A DNA stretch of 64,000 bases from CAVPCZ01 sp963702445 (GCA_963702445.1 CAVPCZ010000009.1:434001-498000); one strand, 5' to 3'. Counted from the first letter of the stretch, positions 8,694 through 18,470 are shown. The notes: generated from the letters alone by a model not told the origin. Numbers and translations: made by a program.

Positions 8694-9803
8694 ATGAGCG
8701 TACTGGGTTCCATTCTGAAGGAATTCAAGGCAACTCCGGCACTCTGGTTTCTTGTGTTCGTCCCCATCGTGCTTGTGTACCAATCCGTGAATCCCACCGC
8801 GCACACAACGCTCTTTTTGCTCTCGGTGGCAGCCATCGTGCCCCTGGCGATCACACTCAGCAAGGCCACAGAATCGGTGGCAGCCAAAACGGGAGACATG
8901 GTCGGCGGTCTGTTGAACGCAACGCTCGGGAACCTTACGGAGCTTGTCATAGCGCTGGCTGCACTCCGGGCCGGTCAGATCGTCCTTGTGAAAGCGTCGA
9001 TAGCAGGGGCGATAGTCACCAATACACTCTTCATGCTTGGCGCGTCCTTCCTTCTTGGCGGACTCAAGTTCAAGGTCCAGGAATTCAGCAAGGTCAACGC
9101 GCGGTTCCAGACAGGTATGCTGTTTGTGGCAAGCGTGGCACTGGTGGTTCCCTCGCTCCTCGGCGCCAGGGATCTGTCAAACCCCGGTACCTTCGTCCAG
9201 GATCTGAGCGTTGCGATTTCCGTGATTCTGCTGCTGACGTATGGGCTCGGGCTCCTGTTTTCCCTCAAGACCCACAAATCGTTCTACACCCCGGAGAGCC
9301 CCGCGGAGGATCACGCGGAGGAGCCGGTCTGGCCGCTCGGGGCGGCATTGCCGATTCTCGTCGTCGTTACCCTCTTTGTCGCGCTCGTGAGCGAGATTTT
9401 CGTGGAATCGGTGCAGGAAGCCTCCATCGCATTTGGCATGAGCGCCCCCTTTGTGGGTTTTATAGTCGTGGCGCTGGTGGGGGCCGCCGCGGAAATGACC
9501 ACCGCCTTTTCGGCCGCGAGGAAGAACCGGCTGGATCTGAGCGTGAGTATCGCTTTGGGGAGTGCTTCGCAAATCGCCTTGTTCCTTGCCCCGGTCATCG
9601 TGCTGCTCAGTTATCTGATCGCTCCGGCTCCCATGGACCTGGTGTTCTGGCCCGGTGCCGTGCTGATGGTGCTGATCGCGACACTCACCCCTACGCTGTT
9701 TGCCAACAGCGGCCGCTCGGCATGGATTGTGGGAGTTCTTTTGCTGGCGGTATACGCGGTCTTTGCGTCAACACTGTACCTCATGCCACCTCAGGTGAAG
9801 TGA
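8694..9803 (+). CDS. Ca2+/H+ antiporter, CaxA/ChaA family
   Basis: A 369-residue inner-membrane antiporter with about 11 hydrophobic segments arranged as two homologous halves. Each half carries the family repeat: GGLLNATLGNLTELVIALAA at about residues 70-89 and VALVGAAAEMTTAFSAARKNRLDLS with SIALGSASQIALF in the second half. The paired acidic residues in GNLTE and GAAAE are those expected to bind cation. A charged cytoplasmic linker with EDHAEEP separates the halves. The start is ATG 8694, six bases after AGGAGA; an upstream in-frame start at 8658 lacks a site. The role is export of calcium or related cations driven by protons. No functional link to the amino-acid block is evident. Confidence 0.9.
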   Translation: MSVLGSILKEFKATPALWFLVFVPIVLVYQSVNPTAHTTLFLLSVAAIVPLAITLSKATESVAAKTGDMVGGLLNATLGNLTELVIALAALRAGQIVLVKASIAGAIVTNTLFMLGASFLLGGLKFKVQEFSKVNARFQTGMLFVASVALVVPSLLGARDLSNPGTFVQDLSVAISVILLLTYGLGLLFSLKTHKSFYTPESPAEDHAEEPVWPLGAALPILVVVTLFVALVSEIFVESVQEASIAFGMSAPFVGFIVVALVGAAAEMTTAFSAARKNRLDLSVSIALGSASQIALFLAPVIVLLSYLIAPAPMDLVFWPGAVLMVLIATLTPTLFANSGRSAWIVGVLLLAVYAVFASTLYLMPPQVK

Positions 9804-9866
9804 CTCCTGAGAGGTGGGGAGGCGCATCCGATATCCGGGTGTAATCGATAGAGGAGGATTTCCGCG

Positions 9867-10527
9867 GTGTCCGCGAATACGTCTAAGGTCTTTGGGGTCC
9901 TCAGCCCCGTGGAGAGGTTTTCGGAGATCCTCTTCGGACTCATCATGACTCTTTCCATCACCGGGACGATGAGCATTGTGTCAGGTGGGCGGGAAGAAGT
10001 CCGCATCATGTGGCTGAGCGTTCTCGGCTGCAATCTCGCATGGGGGATCATCGATGCGGTTCTGTATCTCCTCGGGATAATCTCCGACCGTGGCCGCGGA
10101 TATGCCATGTATACTCTCGTTCGGCGAACCCGGGATCGGGAAGAGGCCCGTAGGGTGATTGAGGAGGCGCTCCCCCCGGCGATAGCCGGCGTTTTGCTCC
10201 CTGATGATTTTGAAAACATCCATCAACGTCTGGCGGCACTTCCGGAACCGCCCCGCCGGAGAGTGCTCATGCGCCGGGATCTGCTTGGCGCGGCCGGGGT
10301 TTTTCTCCTCGTTTTTCTCTCATGCGTCCCCTTGATGATTCCTTTCCTCTTCATGACGTGACCCGCTGCCGGCGCTCCGGGTTTCAAACGCCGTCGCCAT
10401 CGCCATGCTGTTCCTGGGAGGGTATTCATTTGCGAAGTACGCCGGAGGTGCAAAGATACTGACCGGACTTGTGATGGTAGTGTTGGGTGTCGTCATGGTG
10501 GGCATAACCATTGCACTGGGCGGATGA
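9867..10527 (+). CDS. VIT/CCC1-like membrane protein, frameshifted near the C-terminus
   Basis: A small membrane protein of about 219 residues related to VIT1/CCC1 transporters (Fe2+/Mn2+ transport in characterised members). The N-terminal LSPVERFSEILFGLIMTLSITGT helix and an internal LGCNLAWGIIDAVLYLL helix are visible. The first frame stops at TGA 10359-10361. Dropping one base there continues the family's conserved DPLPALRVSNAVAIAMLF and then GLVMVVLGVVMVGITIALGG, ending at TGA 10525-10527. The middle contains an Arg/Glu-rich soluble stretch. The GTG at 9867 is the apparent start, after GAGGAG at 9851-9856. The break is probably a one-base insertion error. Confidence 0.7.
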
Positions 10528-10566
10528 GAGCAAACGAATGCAAATGAAAGCGAGGTGACTCGATTG

Positions 10567-11220
10567 ATGAATCACTTGCTCCGGGCTTTATGCGGATTGC
10601 TCCTGCTGATTGCTCTGGTGTTGCCAGATGACGCTAGCGCAACGCCTCCCGACTCTCTGGAAAAAAGCGGAAAACAGAGCCAATGGGAGTTTTCCATCGC
10701 AGGGTACTACTACTCCCTGCCCGCGGACAACGATGTCCTCGTCGGAGTGTTCAGACAAGACCTGGGGAATCTCCATCTCGAAGCCCGGTACAATTATGAG
10801 GACCGGAATACCGCTTCGGTGTTTGCCGGATGGACCCTTTCGGCGGGAGAGTCCTTCACGATCGCACTCACGCCGATGGCGGGAGTGGCATTCGGCAGAA
10901 CGGCGGGCATCGTCCCCGCCCTCGAGATGTCCCTGGGGTACGGCATGTTCGATTTCTACGGCGAGGGTGAATACCTTATCGATGGCAATGACAAGTCGGG
11001 CAACTTCTTCTATTCCTGGCTGGAACTCGGCATCACGCCGAACGTTTTTTTCCGGGGCGGATTGGCTGCCCAGCGGATGAGAGTTTTTGAAAGCCCGCTG
11101 GAGGTGGACCGGGGACTGTTCGTGCAGATCAACCCGGAACCGGTTTCGGTGTATGTGTACGCCTTCAACCTCTTCACGGATAGCTGGTTCATGGTGATGG
11201 CCGTTCAGGTTGCATGGTGA
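10567..11220 (+). CDS. Exported protein of unknown function, probable outer-membrane barrel
   Basis: I do not recognise a named family. The 217-residue protein starts with a signal peptide (hydrophobic core LLRALCGLLLLIALVL, exit near ASA-TP) and continues with alternating aromatic and polar residues typical of short beta-barrels (FSIAGYYYSLP, LHLEARYNYED, FYGEGEYLIDG). The tail ends in aromatic-rich FMVMAVQVAW, compatible with a C-terminal beta-strand with terminal aromatic. ATG 10567 is chosen over GTG 10555 because the GAGGTG motif at 10552-10557 then has normal spacing. It stands between the VIT-like gene and a DUF4239 gene on the same strand. Confidence 0.6.
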   Translation: MNHLLRALCGLLLLIALVLPDDASATPPDSLEKSGKQSQWEFSIAGYYYSLPADNDVLVGVFRQDLGNLHLEARYNYEDRNTASVFAGWTLSAGESFTIALTPMAGVAFGRTAGIVPALEMSLGYGMFDFYGEGEYLIDGNDKSGNFFYSWLELGITPNVFFRGGLAAQRMRVFESPLEVDRGLFVQINPEPVSVYVYAFNLFTDSWFMVMAVQVAW

Positions 11221-11347
11221 TGAAGAATTGTTCCTGGACCGCTGCGCCGGACTTCTGTTGTGAAAGACATGAGGTTTGTGAGTGCGTTGAATCCGTCAAA
11301 TCCCCAGAAGCTTTTCACCACAAGATGATTTCCCATCGGAGGAACCG

Positions 11348-12118
11348 ATGAAGTACACACTGATGCTTTTTCTGGTTGCCGCGGTGATCTTCTTCGGCAT
11401 GATCCTGTTCCAGGAGGCCGGCCGGCGTATTGGAGCATCGAGGCTGGCTCAGGGTCGAAAGACCTCGGGCACCGGCGCCATGGAGGGTGCCGTGTTTGCA
11501 CTTCTGGGACTTCTCATCGCATTCACCTTCTCCGGTGCCGCTTCGCGCTTCGATGAACGGAGAGCACGCATCGTCGAAGAAGCCAACGATATCGGCACGG
11601 CCTACCTGAGAATCGATCTTCTCGAACAGGAAGACCAGCCTGCTCTGAGAGAGCTCTTCCGCGCTTACCTGGACTCGCGCATTGAGACGTATAGCAACAT
11701 CACCGATATCGACGCTGCAATGGCAACTCTGTCCAAAAGTGAGAAGTTGCAGGGGGAGATCTGGACCCGGGCCGTGGCCGCCTGCCGGAGGCAGGGCAAT
11801 CCTGCAACGACTTCACTGCTTCTCTCTGCGCTGAACAGCATGATCGATATCGTGACCACGCGCACCATGTCGACGAAAATGCACCCACCGGGAGTAATTT
11901 TCGGCCTTCTGTTCGGACTTTCGCTTGGCTGCGCGCTCCTGGCCGGCTACAATATGGCCGAGGCGAAAGGATCGAATTGGGCGCATATGATCGGGTTTGC
12001 AGCGATAATGGCGGTTACCTTCTATGTCATCCTCGACATCGAGTACCCACACCTGGGAATGATCCGTGTAGATGCATTCAGCGAGGTGCTCATCACGCTG
12101 CGGGCCACCATGAATTGA
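11348..12118 (+). CDS. DUF4239-family membrane protein
   Basis: The 256-residue protein matches the DUF4239 (bestrophin-like) pattern: an N-terminal helix, the conserved GAMEGAVFALLGLLIAFTFSGA helix at about residues 44-65, then the charged RFDERRARIVEEANDIGTAYLR motif and a helical soluble domain, ending in two membrane helices (about residues 178-225). Function of the family is not established. A GGAGGAA site lies six bases upstream of ATG 11348. It is preceded by 127 bases without a gene. Confidence 0.8.
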   Translation: MKYTLMLFLVAAVIFFGMILFQEAGRRIGASRLAQGRKTSGTGAMEGAVFALLGLLIAFTFSGAASRFDERRARIVEEANDIGTAYLRIDLLEQEDQPALRELFRAYLDSRIETYSNITDIDAAMATLSKSEKLQGEIWTRAVAACRRQGNPATTSLLLSALNSMIDIVTTRTMSTKMHPPGVIFGLLFGLSLGCALLAGYNMAEAKGSNWAHMIGFAAIMAVTFYVILDIEYPHLGMIRVDAFSEVLITLRATMN

Positions 12119-12346
12119 TTTCCCTGGATTTCCTTCTGCCGCTCCGAAAGGCGTCCTGATAGATCTCGCCGATTGGCCGGCGGCAGAAGGACCGGCGGTG
12201 CAGAAGCACCCATCTTTCCAGTTGAAAATGTCCCCGTTTATCCGTATGTTTAATTACTTCCTTCTGAATATACCCCGGGGCGAAAGCATCGTGCCGGAGC
12301 CTCGTCAACGGCAATTTATCCTTCCACAAAGTGAGGAGTGCACACA

Positions 12347-12901
12347 ATGAAATTCTTTTCGGTTCTCATCGTCGGTTTGTCAGCGATCCTTGCCATGGGT
12401 TGCTCCAGCGTTTCCGTGACCACGGACTACGATCATGATCTCAATTTCTCAACGCTCAAGACGTTTCAATGGATGTCTGTGTCAAAAGACCAGTTGAGCG
12501 CCAATGCCGCTGCCAATATGCTCCAGAACAGCCTTGTCGACAACCGGTTCCGCGGCGCGGTCAAGACACAGCTTGAGGCCAAGGGACTCACCGAGGCTAC
12601 CGCCAACCCGGACTTTTACATCATGTACCACACAGGGACGCAGGAGAAGGTCAACGTCACCAACTACGGATATGGATACGGACGGTGGGGAGGGTACGGC
12701 GGCGGCGGTGTGGATGTCCAGCAGTACACCCAGGGAACCCTTATCCTGGATTTCATCAATCCGACATCCAAGCAGCTCATCTGGAGGAGTGTGGCAACCG
12801 GCGCACTTGCCAGCAAGCCGGATCCGGATACGATGGAGCAGAAGATTAACGGTGTCGTTCAGCAGATGCTGGAAAAATTCCCGCCCGCACCCGGGAAGTA
12901 G
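12347..12901 (+). CDS. DUF4136 lipoprotein
   Basis: A 184-residue lipoprotein with a short signal peptide and lipobox AMGC (Cys at about residue 20). The DUF4136 pattern follows: VSVTTDYDHDLNFSTLKTF near the start, a Gly/Tyr-rich loop, then GTLILDFINPTSKQLIWRS near the end. The family is common in Bacteroidota and Proteobacteria and has no firm function. GTGAGGAG upstream gives the ribosome site for ATG 12347. A strong terminator hairpin follows at 12944. Two other lipoproteins in the window (15203-15884 and 21716-22387) look broadly similar in size and layout. Confidence 0.8.
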   Translation: MKFFSVLIVGLSAILAMGCSSVSVTTDYDHDLNFSTLKTFQWMSVSKDQLSANAAANMLQNSLVDNRFRGAVKTQLEAKGLTEATANPDFYIMYHTGTQEKVNVTNYGYGYGRWGGYGGGGVDVQQYTQGTLILDFINPTSKQLIWRSVATGALASKPDPDTMEQKINGVVQQMLEKFPPAPGK

Positions 12902-12943
12902 GTACGGAGAAGAAGTTCCCCGGTACCGTGGGCTGAGCTCTTC

Positions 12944-12988
12944 GACTCGCCCCGTCAGTGTAGACTGATGGGGCGAGTCTCTTTACTG
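12944..12988 (+). terminator. Rho-independent terminator after the DUF4136 gene
   Basis: A 16-bp stem (12944-12959 with 12964-12979) closes a GTAG loop with a single G:T pair, followed by a T-rich run TCTTTACTG. It ends the plus-strand unit; the next gene is on the minus strand. Confidence 0.85.
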
Positions 12989-13077
12989 TAGTACCTTACC
13001 GCGCCGGCAATGGGATCAGCGGGCCATCATTGCACACCATAGACGGTGTGCGTTTCACGAGTGAGGCGTTCCCGGTG

Positions 13078-14187
13078 CTAGAACGCCTCTTTCACGTTGA
13101 AATAGACCCCCGTGATCTTGTTCCCCTGTGCATCTCTTCCGTAGGAAATGTCCATCCTCACGTTCAATTTCTCCTGCGGATCCAGGGCGAACCGGAATCC
13201 AAACCCGGCGTTGGGCTTGATGTACTTGATCTGAAAGCCGGACATCTCTGCTGCGACGTCGCCGGCGCCGATGAAGGCGATGATACCCCATCTTCTCGCA
13301 AACATCCACCGGTACTCCGCCTGCGCGGCGACATAGTAATTGTCACGATACCTGCCGAGGTAGTAGCCCCGCATAATGTATCCGCCCCCCAGAAGGGGCA
13401 TCTGATAGAATGGAGTGGGACCTGCCACACGATTTCCATACACATTCAATCCCAGAACACTCCCCTCACCCAGTCTGATATACTGGCGGAGGTCGATGAT
13501 GATCCGGTTGAACTCGAAATCGCTTCCCAACCACTTGATACACTGCACGGTATTGAGTTTATAGAAGAGGCCTGTGGATGGCCAGAAAACGTTGTCCCGC
13601 TTGTCGTAGCTGAGAGAAACCCCCAGACCGGACGAAAGACCTCCGTTGGAGCCGGTCACGGCATCGGCAAGCAGGAAGGGGTTGGACTGTTTGTCGGTTA
13701 TTGTCGTCGTGTTGAAATCGTAATTTAAGCCGATCTTCAGCTCTTCCACAATTCTAATTTGAAAGTCGGCATTCATGGCGAGAAACGTGCGAACGTACGG
13801 CGCTTCAGGAATGTCGGGAACGTCGTTGCCGATTCCCCAGAATTTGTCGACATATTTCCCATAGTCGATGAACCCCGTGAGATAGTACTTTCCCTCCTCA
13901 AAGAACGCTTCGGGAACGAAATAGATATCATACTGGCTCTTGACGGAGTAATACCCGGAAAGGGTGAAATTGGAGGGCTTTGCCTTCAGGGAGTCGGTGG
14001 TGCGGTACGTGGCGACCAGTGCTCCGCCCAGTGCAAATTCCGTTTCCGGAGAGTAGAAGACGTACGGATAGCCGGTAAGGGAAAGACCGCGAATCGACAC
14101 AGAATCCGCTTTGGGGACCGGAACCTGGGCGCCGGCGAGGTTCATGCCGAACAGAAGAAGTGCGAGAAGTGGGGAGTGTCTGGTCAT
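13078..14187 (-). CDS. Omp85-type (surface antigen D15) outer-membrane barrel without POTRA domains
   Basis: The 369-residue protein begins with a signal peptide (HSPLLALLLFGMNLAGAQ) and runs straight into a beta-barrel resembling the C-terminal half of BamA/TamA proteins. Supporting features are GLGVSLSYDKRDNVFWPSTGLFYKL, the strand pattern around PLLGGGYIMRGYYLGRYRDNY (an RGY motif as in the Omp85 lid-lock loop), YYVAAQAEYRW and a terminal YFNVKEAF. No POTRA region fits between the signal peptide and the barrel, so it belongs to the short, stand-alone D15-like group. The start is set at 14187; the frame is open 32 codons further but those lack signal-peptide character. Ligand or client is unknown. 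Confidence 0.75.
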   Translation of the reverse strand: MTRHSPLLALLLFGMNLAGAQVPVPKADSVSIRGLSLTGYPYVFYSPETEFALGGALVATYRTTDSLKAKPSNFTLSGYYSVKSQYDIYFVPEAFFEEGKYYLTGFIDYGKYVDKFWGIGNDVPDIPEAPYVRTFLAMNADFQIRIVEELKIGLNYDFNTTTITDKQSNPFLLADAVTGSNGGLSSGLGVSLSYDKRDNVFWPSTGLFYKLNTVQCIKWLGSDFEFNRIIIDLRQYIRLGEGSVLGLNVYGNRVAGPTPFYQMPLLGGGYIMRGYYLGRYRDNYYVAAQAEYRWMFARRWGIIAFIGAGDVAAEMSGFQIKYIKPNAGFGFRFALDPQEKLNVRMDISYGRDAQGNKITGVYFNVKEAF

Positions 14188-14404
14188 AGGCCTTTCGGGG
14201 GCGCGCGTTTGGCCCCACAGCAACGAACTGTTGTGGCGGCGACACATCGTTTGCCGCTCAACGATGGAGTGCTTTGTCGTCATGGCCCAACCCGTGGACC
14301 ATTGCGTGACCGCCAGCGTGTAACGTTTCGGGTGGGTCTACTCCCGCCGAGGGAAGGGCAAAGGCCGTGTTGTGAGCTGATTGTGTTGTCGGGGAGAAAG
14401 AACT

Positions 14405-14437
14405 AAACGGAGCCCGGCATCGAACCGGACTCCGTTT
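14405..14437 (-). terminator. Terminator-like hairpin downstream of the 14534-15166 gene
   Basis: Arms 14405-14417 and 14425-14437 pair over 13 positions with one wobble, around a 7-base loop. On the minus strand it is followed by AGTTCTTTC. The surrounding stretch 14188-14533 holds no gene that I can support; the open frames across it have no recognisable features. Confidence 0.6.
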
Positions 14438-14533
14438 GAAACGAACTGCTCTGGTTTGAAGCTCATCCCTTGAAGGCAACGCCCTTGTCGATTCCCGAAG
14501 GTGGAGGAAACATCCGCCCCCCACCTGCGTGGA

Positions 14534-15166
14534 TCAGAACCACCCTGTGGTCCATGCGAATCCGAGGTTCACGCCCAGGAATGCGATGGAATTGTTGTCT
14601 TTTCCCCCGAGGGTTTCGCCGGAGTCGAAGGCGTAGTTGTACCGGGCCGCGATCATAATATGTGAGCGCGCATCCATGTGCCAGAGAAATCCCGCTTCCG
14701 GGGCCAGCCCGAAATGCCAGTTGTCATTCTGGAACGAGTAGATGCCGACATCCAGTCGCTGGTTCACGACGTAGGCGCCGATGTTGAGCCCGAAATATGG
14801 CCTGATATCCTGTCCGGTTTCTCCAAAGTAGTAGTGCGCGTTCAGCAGGAGCGGCAGCACGTTGTAGTAGCGTATCTGGGTTCCCCCTATCGCGCCATTC
14901 TTGATGGGAATTGTCTCATTGGTCTGGTAACTCCAGTTGTTCCACGAAAACGACCCTCCCAGCGAGGCGTTCTCGTCAAGGAACCAGCGGAAATCAACCC
15001 CGAAGCCACCGAAGCTGGTCTTGTTCATGAAGTCGCTCATCTGGCCAACCGGGATTCCGATATTCCAGGTCAAGCCGGTGAGCTGGTCCCCTTTGCGCTG
15101 CGCCAGTACCGGCATCGCCACGAGAGCCACGAGTATGACAATCTTGAGAAGTTTCATCGTCGTCAC
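14534..15166 (-). CDS. Outer-membrane beta-barrel protein (OMP_b-brl type)
   Basis: A 210-residue small barrel. The signal peptide (LLKIVILVALVAMPVLAQ) is followed by strands with alternating aromatic residues, a GQDIRPYFGLNIGAYVV segment typical of OMP_b-brl proteins, and a C-terminal stretch IAFLGVNLGFAWTTGWF ending in Phe. Start could be the Met at 15166 or three codons later at 15157; the second sits closer to the signal core. It lies 37 bases after a lipoprotein gene and probably shares a transcript with it. Function unknown. Confidence 0.7.
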   Translation of the reverse strand: MTTMKLLKIVILVALVAMPVLAQRKGDQLTGLTWNIGIPVGQMSDFMNKTSFGGFGVDFRWFLDENASLGGSFSWNNWSYQTNETIPIKNGAIGGTQIRYYNVLPLLLNAHYYFGETGQDIRPYFGLNIGAYVVNQRLDVGIYSFQNDNWHFGLAPEAGFLWHMDARSHIMIAARYNYAFDSGETLGGKDNNSIAFLGVNLGFAWTTGWF

Positions 15167-15202
15167 GACATCCTTCTTGTTCGCGAATGATGGATAAGAG
15201 CG

Positions 15203-15884
15203 TTATTGACCTGTGTAAAGGTACGGCGATTGCTCGAATTGGGTATTGATGGCTGTTCCAATGCGCTGCTGGGCGGTGGCAGGGGCTCCGGCGAGGCCGG
15301 CGATGACACCCACCCAGACAGGGGCGTGCTTGCGTTGCCCGGCACTCGTTGCATAGTCGGCCATCTCGGTAACGGTCGTTCCGACGGTGTACTCGTAGGA
15401 GTCGACGTATGCCGGGTGGATAATAGCCGGGGTAGTACCAGCCCCAGTACCCGCCCCAGTAGCCGTACCAGTAGTCGTAATAATAGCCGGTGTGTTCATT
15501 GGCGAACTGGCCGATGAGAACCAGGAACACCGTCTTGGGATCGATGCCCCCGGTTATCGCCAGGGTATCCTTCAGGCGCACGTAACCACGTGCTTCAAAA
15601 TTGCTCGCGGTGAGTGAAAGGATCTGCTTGTCGTACTTGCGATAGCCGGCAATGGGATCGACCACGACATTCTTGTCGATCAGGTGCATAATCGTATCCG
15701 GCATGATGAAGTACTTATAGGCCTGGAAGTTGGTCCCTTCGACATACTTCGTCAGATAGGCATCGAAGTCCTCCACGCCCAGGTTATAGTCCTGATAGCA
15801 CCCGCTCGGCACGATACTCGCGAACAGGATGACCAGAGGCAGGACCATGAATCTTCCTGAGAGTCTTTTCAACGGCATGTTCAT
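15203..15884 (-). CDS. DUF4136-like lipoprotein, frameshifted
   Basis: The signal peptide ends in VPSGC, a lipobox. The mature part (VEDFDAYLTKYVEGTNFQAYKYFIMPDT) resembles DUF4136-type lipoproteins, and a Tyr/Gly/Trp-rich stretch (YYDYWYGYWGGYWGWYYPGYY) follows. At the GGG run 15414-15416 the frame shifts: removing one base joins YYPPAYVDSYEYTVGTTVTEM and the tail ending SPYLYTGQ. Start ATG 15884 has a GGAGGAG site seven bases upstream. The Tyr/Gly stretch recalls the same kind of loop in the lipoproteins at 12347 and 21716. Function unknown. Confidence 0.7.
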
Positions 15885-15963
15885 AACGCTTCTCCTCCAA
15901 TATTGATATTGTACTACTACGGCAATCTCGTTGTTACACCGAGTGATGCATCGGTGGATTCTA

Positions 15964-16638
15964 TCAGATCTTGATGGAGAGGCCGGCGCCGATGTCTCCC
16001 TGGACAATCGGGATGCCTCCGGTAGCTCCCACACTCGCTCCGCCGGTGCCTACCCCTACATATGCTCCGGAGAAGTAGATGGGGAAGTTCAACCGCCCCT
16101 GGATCCGGAGTCCGACCTTTTCGGACATGTTGAATGTGAGCCCGCCCACAAAGGACATGGCAAAGCGCCACGTGTCGCTCGATGTGACACCCTGGATCCG
16201 GACCTCTTCGGGATGAAAGAGGACTGCACCTGCGGTCATACCGATAAATGGCTGTACTTTTCCCTTATCGACATAATGCACAGCTCCCAGCTGAAAGTAG
16301 TGAACGATCATCCCTATATCCAGGCCCGTAAGCGGGGATGACGTCCCAATATTGTTGTAGTAAGGGGCAAACGTGGCCCTCGAGGAGAGCATTGACCAGG
16401 AGAGCTCCGCGCGGACATTGCGGGCCGCCCCGAAACCCAGGATGGCGCCGTACTGAATCCCGTCTTCCAGCTGTATGTCCCCGTCGAGGGTCTGATAACT
16501 GCCTGCCCACATATACGATACCGTAGGGGTGACCGTGATATCCATCGGTTGTGCGAGCACAGTCACGGGTGTGGCTGATATCACGCAGATCGCGACAGCC
16601 ATTGCGACGGTAATAGTGGAGAATCTATTCCTTGTCAT
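15964..16638 (-). CDS. Outer-membrane beta-barrel protein
   Basis: The 224-residue protein has a signal peptide (ITVAMAVAICVISATPVTVLAQ) and an eight-strand-like barrel with repeated short aromatic strands, a long Ser/Gly-rich loop around residues 200-215, and a short final strand ending LSIKI. The terminal residue is Ile rather than the usual Phe. No named family was recognised beyond small OmpA/OmpW-like barrels. It is the first gene of a minus-strand run that continues through the lipoprotein (15203-15884) and the next barrel. Confidence 0.65.
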   Translation of the reverse strand: MTRNRFSTITVAMAVAICVISATPVTVLAQPMDITVTPTVSYMWAGSYQTLDGDIQLEDGIQYGAILGFGAARNVRAELSWSMLSSRATFAPYYNNIGTSSPLTGLDIGMIVHYFQLGAVHYVDKGKVQPFIGMTAGAVLFHPEEVRIQGVTSSDTWRFAMSFVGGLTFNMSEKVGLRIQGRLNFPIYFSGAYVGVGTGGASVGATGGIPIVQGDIGAGLSIKI

Positions 16639-17051
16639 TCTACCTCCTGATTGATTCGTGTTGCCTTCTTAACGCAACCTGTAGGTTCTGAGATTGGCTT
16701 TTTCGTAAAGAACTTGCTGTTCTGCAGCCAAGACATGGGAAAACTCATTTCAGCATTAAAAAATGTAGGCAGAACCGAGTGCAAAATCAAGTCCTGAACC
16801 TCCTCTTCACATCAAGAAGAAGAACCACCAAGACCTCGGTTTCCCAGTCGCTTCGTCATTTCTGGACTCGTTTCCAACGATTCTGCATCCGCGAGAGCTC
16901 CCGAACGGACATTTGGCGAAAGATGAACAAATGCTGGGAGTATCTCCTCCTGGATTATATTAATGAGAATCGCTATCATAAACCGTTGACTACCCACCCC
17001 CTTCCAAACGAATGTTGCCCTGGAACCGACCAACATGAAGAGAGGGAATGC
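16639..17051. other. Intergenic region between divergent genes
   Basis: About 410 bases separate the divergent starts at 16638 (minus) and 17052 (plus). It is less GC-rich than its surroundings near 16700-16790 and 16920-16985, as expected for promoters. An open frame crosses it (16779 onward, in phase with the FadL-like gene), but it lacks a start site and its residues look random, so I treat it as untranslated. No repeat or RNA gene was seen. Confidence 0.5.
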
Positions 17052-18470
17052 ATGAGACTTGTACACTTGAACGTCCCGGTTGTTTGTAGGGGCAGAATCT
17101 CCGGCGCAACAGCTTTGATGATAATCCTCTGTGTCCAATCCCTCCCGGCACAGGATACACAGTACTGGAATATCCAATACGGGACGCGGTCGACCCTTCT
17201 CGGCGGCGCCGTGATCGGCAGCGTGTCGGATCTGAGCGCGACCTATTACAACCCGGGAGCACTCGGGCTCAGCAGAGCGAGCGGGCTGATCCTGAGTGCC
17301 GGCGTGTATGAGGCAAGCTCTTCAACTCTTGAAGGTACAGGGGTACAGAAGCGGCAGACCTCCAGTTTCAAATTCAATGTCGCTCCCAGCCTTCTGGCCG
17401 GGCGCTTTCCGGCCGACAGTGGTGCGGCCGACCACCTGGCCTATTCCCTTATCACCCGCCAGCGGGCAAATCTCAACCTCGATGAGCGCTTTGTGGGTTC
17501 ACAGCAGTCGATCCCGGGTGTTCGGGGATCGGGTTCTGTTTCCCAGGAATTGGCGTTCGTGCAGGATGTGAGCGAGATGTGGGCAGGGTTCACCTGGTCC
17601 AGGCCGGTGAGCGGGAATATCGGGATTGGCGTGACAACGTATTTTGCACTTCGTTCTCAGGTGAAAGGGACAGGTGTGCTGGCGTCCGCCCTGACAGACT
17701 CCGCAGGGGTTGCGGGACTCTCGTATTTCACCAACTATGATTACTACAACATCCGCCTCTTGTGGAAGGCGGGCGTTGCAGTCGACCTTTCGCCCCTCTC
17801 CCTGGGGCTCACGCTCACGACACCCGGCGTCAATCTGTTCGGCAGCGGCTCCACATATGTCAACGTTATGGCCACTGGAGTCGACACAAACGGCGATGGC
17901 ATCCCTGATCCTTTCTTTGTGGCCGACTTTCAGGAAAGCCTTTCATCAACGTACCGGAGCTCCTGGGCTATAGGGATCGGAGCGGCCTACCAGCTGGATC
18001 AGTTCCGGTTCGACGTCTCGGCGGAATGGTATGCGGCGGTGAGCAAGTTCAATGTCCTGGAACCTGCATCGTTTCCGGGCCAATCAACCGGCGTGACGTA
18101 TCAGAATACGTTGACGGCCGCTCTTCAGTCGGTCCTGAATATCGGCATCGGGGTTGAATACGATGTAAACGAGAACACCTCCTGGTATGCCAGCGTCACG
18201 ACGGACAATTCAGGCGCACAATCCGGGTCAGGAGTGAATTTTGCCATCAGCTCCATCGATTACATCAACGTGGCCGGCGGTGGGATTTTCAGCATCGGAA
18301 GATCGAAGATCACGCTCGGTCTCGGGTATGCCTTCGGCAGTAGTCCGCTCTCCTCGACCAACAGTCCCATTCTCCAGGCCGTCACGGGCGGGATCTATTC
18401 AACCGCAACGGATTCGAAGCTGACGTCCCTCCGGATGAGAGCGATCTTTGCGTTCTCGTATGCTGTCTAG
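17052..18470 (+). CDS. FadL/OmpP1-like outer-membrane protein
   Basis: A 472-residue exported barrel. After the signal peptide, the segment TRSTLLGGAVIGSVSDLSATYYNPGALGLSR matches the FadL/OmpP1 N-terminal hatch (the NPA/NPG motif). Many aromatic-ended strands follow and the protein ends LRMRAIFAFSYAV. Such proteins take up hydrophobic compounds or serve secretion systems (PorV-like members). It contains a DTNGDGIPDPF stretch at about residue 277 that resembles a calcium-binding loop. ATG 17052 is chosen because AGAGGGA lies five bases ahead and the signal peptide begins just after. Similar in kind to 23098-24567. Confidence 0.75.
   Translation: MRLVHLNVPVVCRGRISGATALMIILCVQSLPAQDTQYWNIQYGTRSTLLGGAVIGSVSDLSATYYNPGALGLSRASGLILSAGVYEASSSTLEGTGVQKRQTSSFKFNVAPSLLAGRFPADSGAADHLAYSLITRQRANLNLDERFVGSQQSIPGVRGSGSVSQELAFVQDVSEMWAGFTWSRPVSGNIGIGVTTYFALRSQVKGTGVLASALTDSAGVAGLSYFTNYDYYNIRLLWKAGVAVDLSPLSLGLTLTTPGVNLFGSGSTYVNVMATGVDTNGDGIPDPFFVADFQESLSSTYRSSWAIGIGAAYQLDQFRFDVSAEWYAAVSKFNVLEPASFPGQSTGVTYQNTLTAALQSVLNIGIGVEYDVNENTSWYASVTTDNSGAQSGSGVNFAISSIDYINVAGGGIFSIGRSKITLGLGYAFGSSPLSSTNSPILQAVTGGIYSTATDSKLTSLRMRAIFAFSYAV

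Noticed and set aside
13030..14406. Plus-strand frames of 232 and 215 codons
   Set aside because: Both lie opposite the Omp85-type barrel and show no signal peptide or motif.
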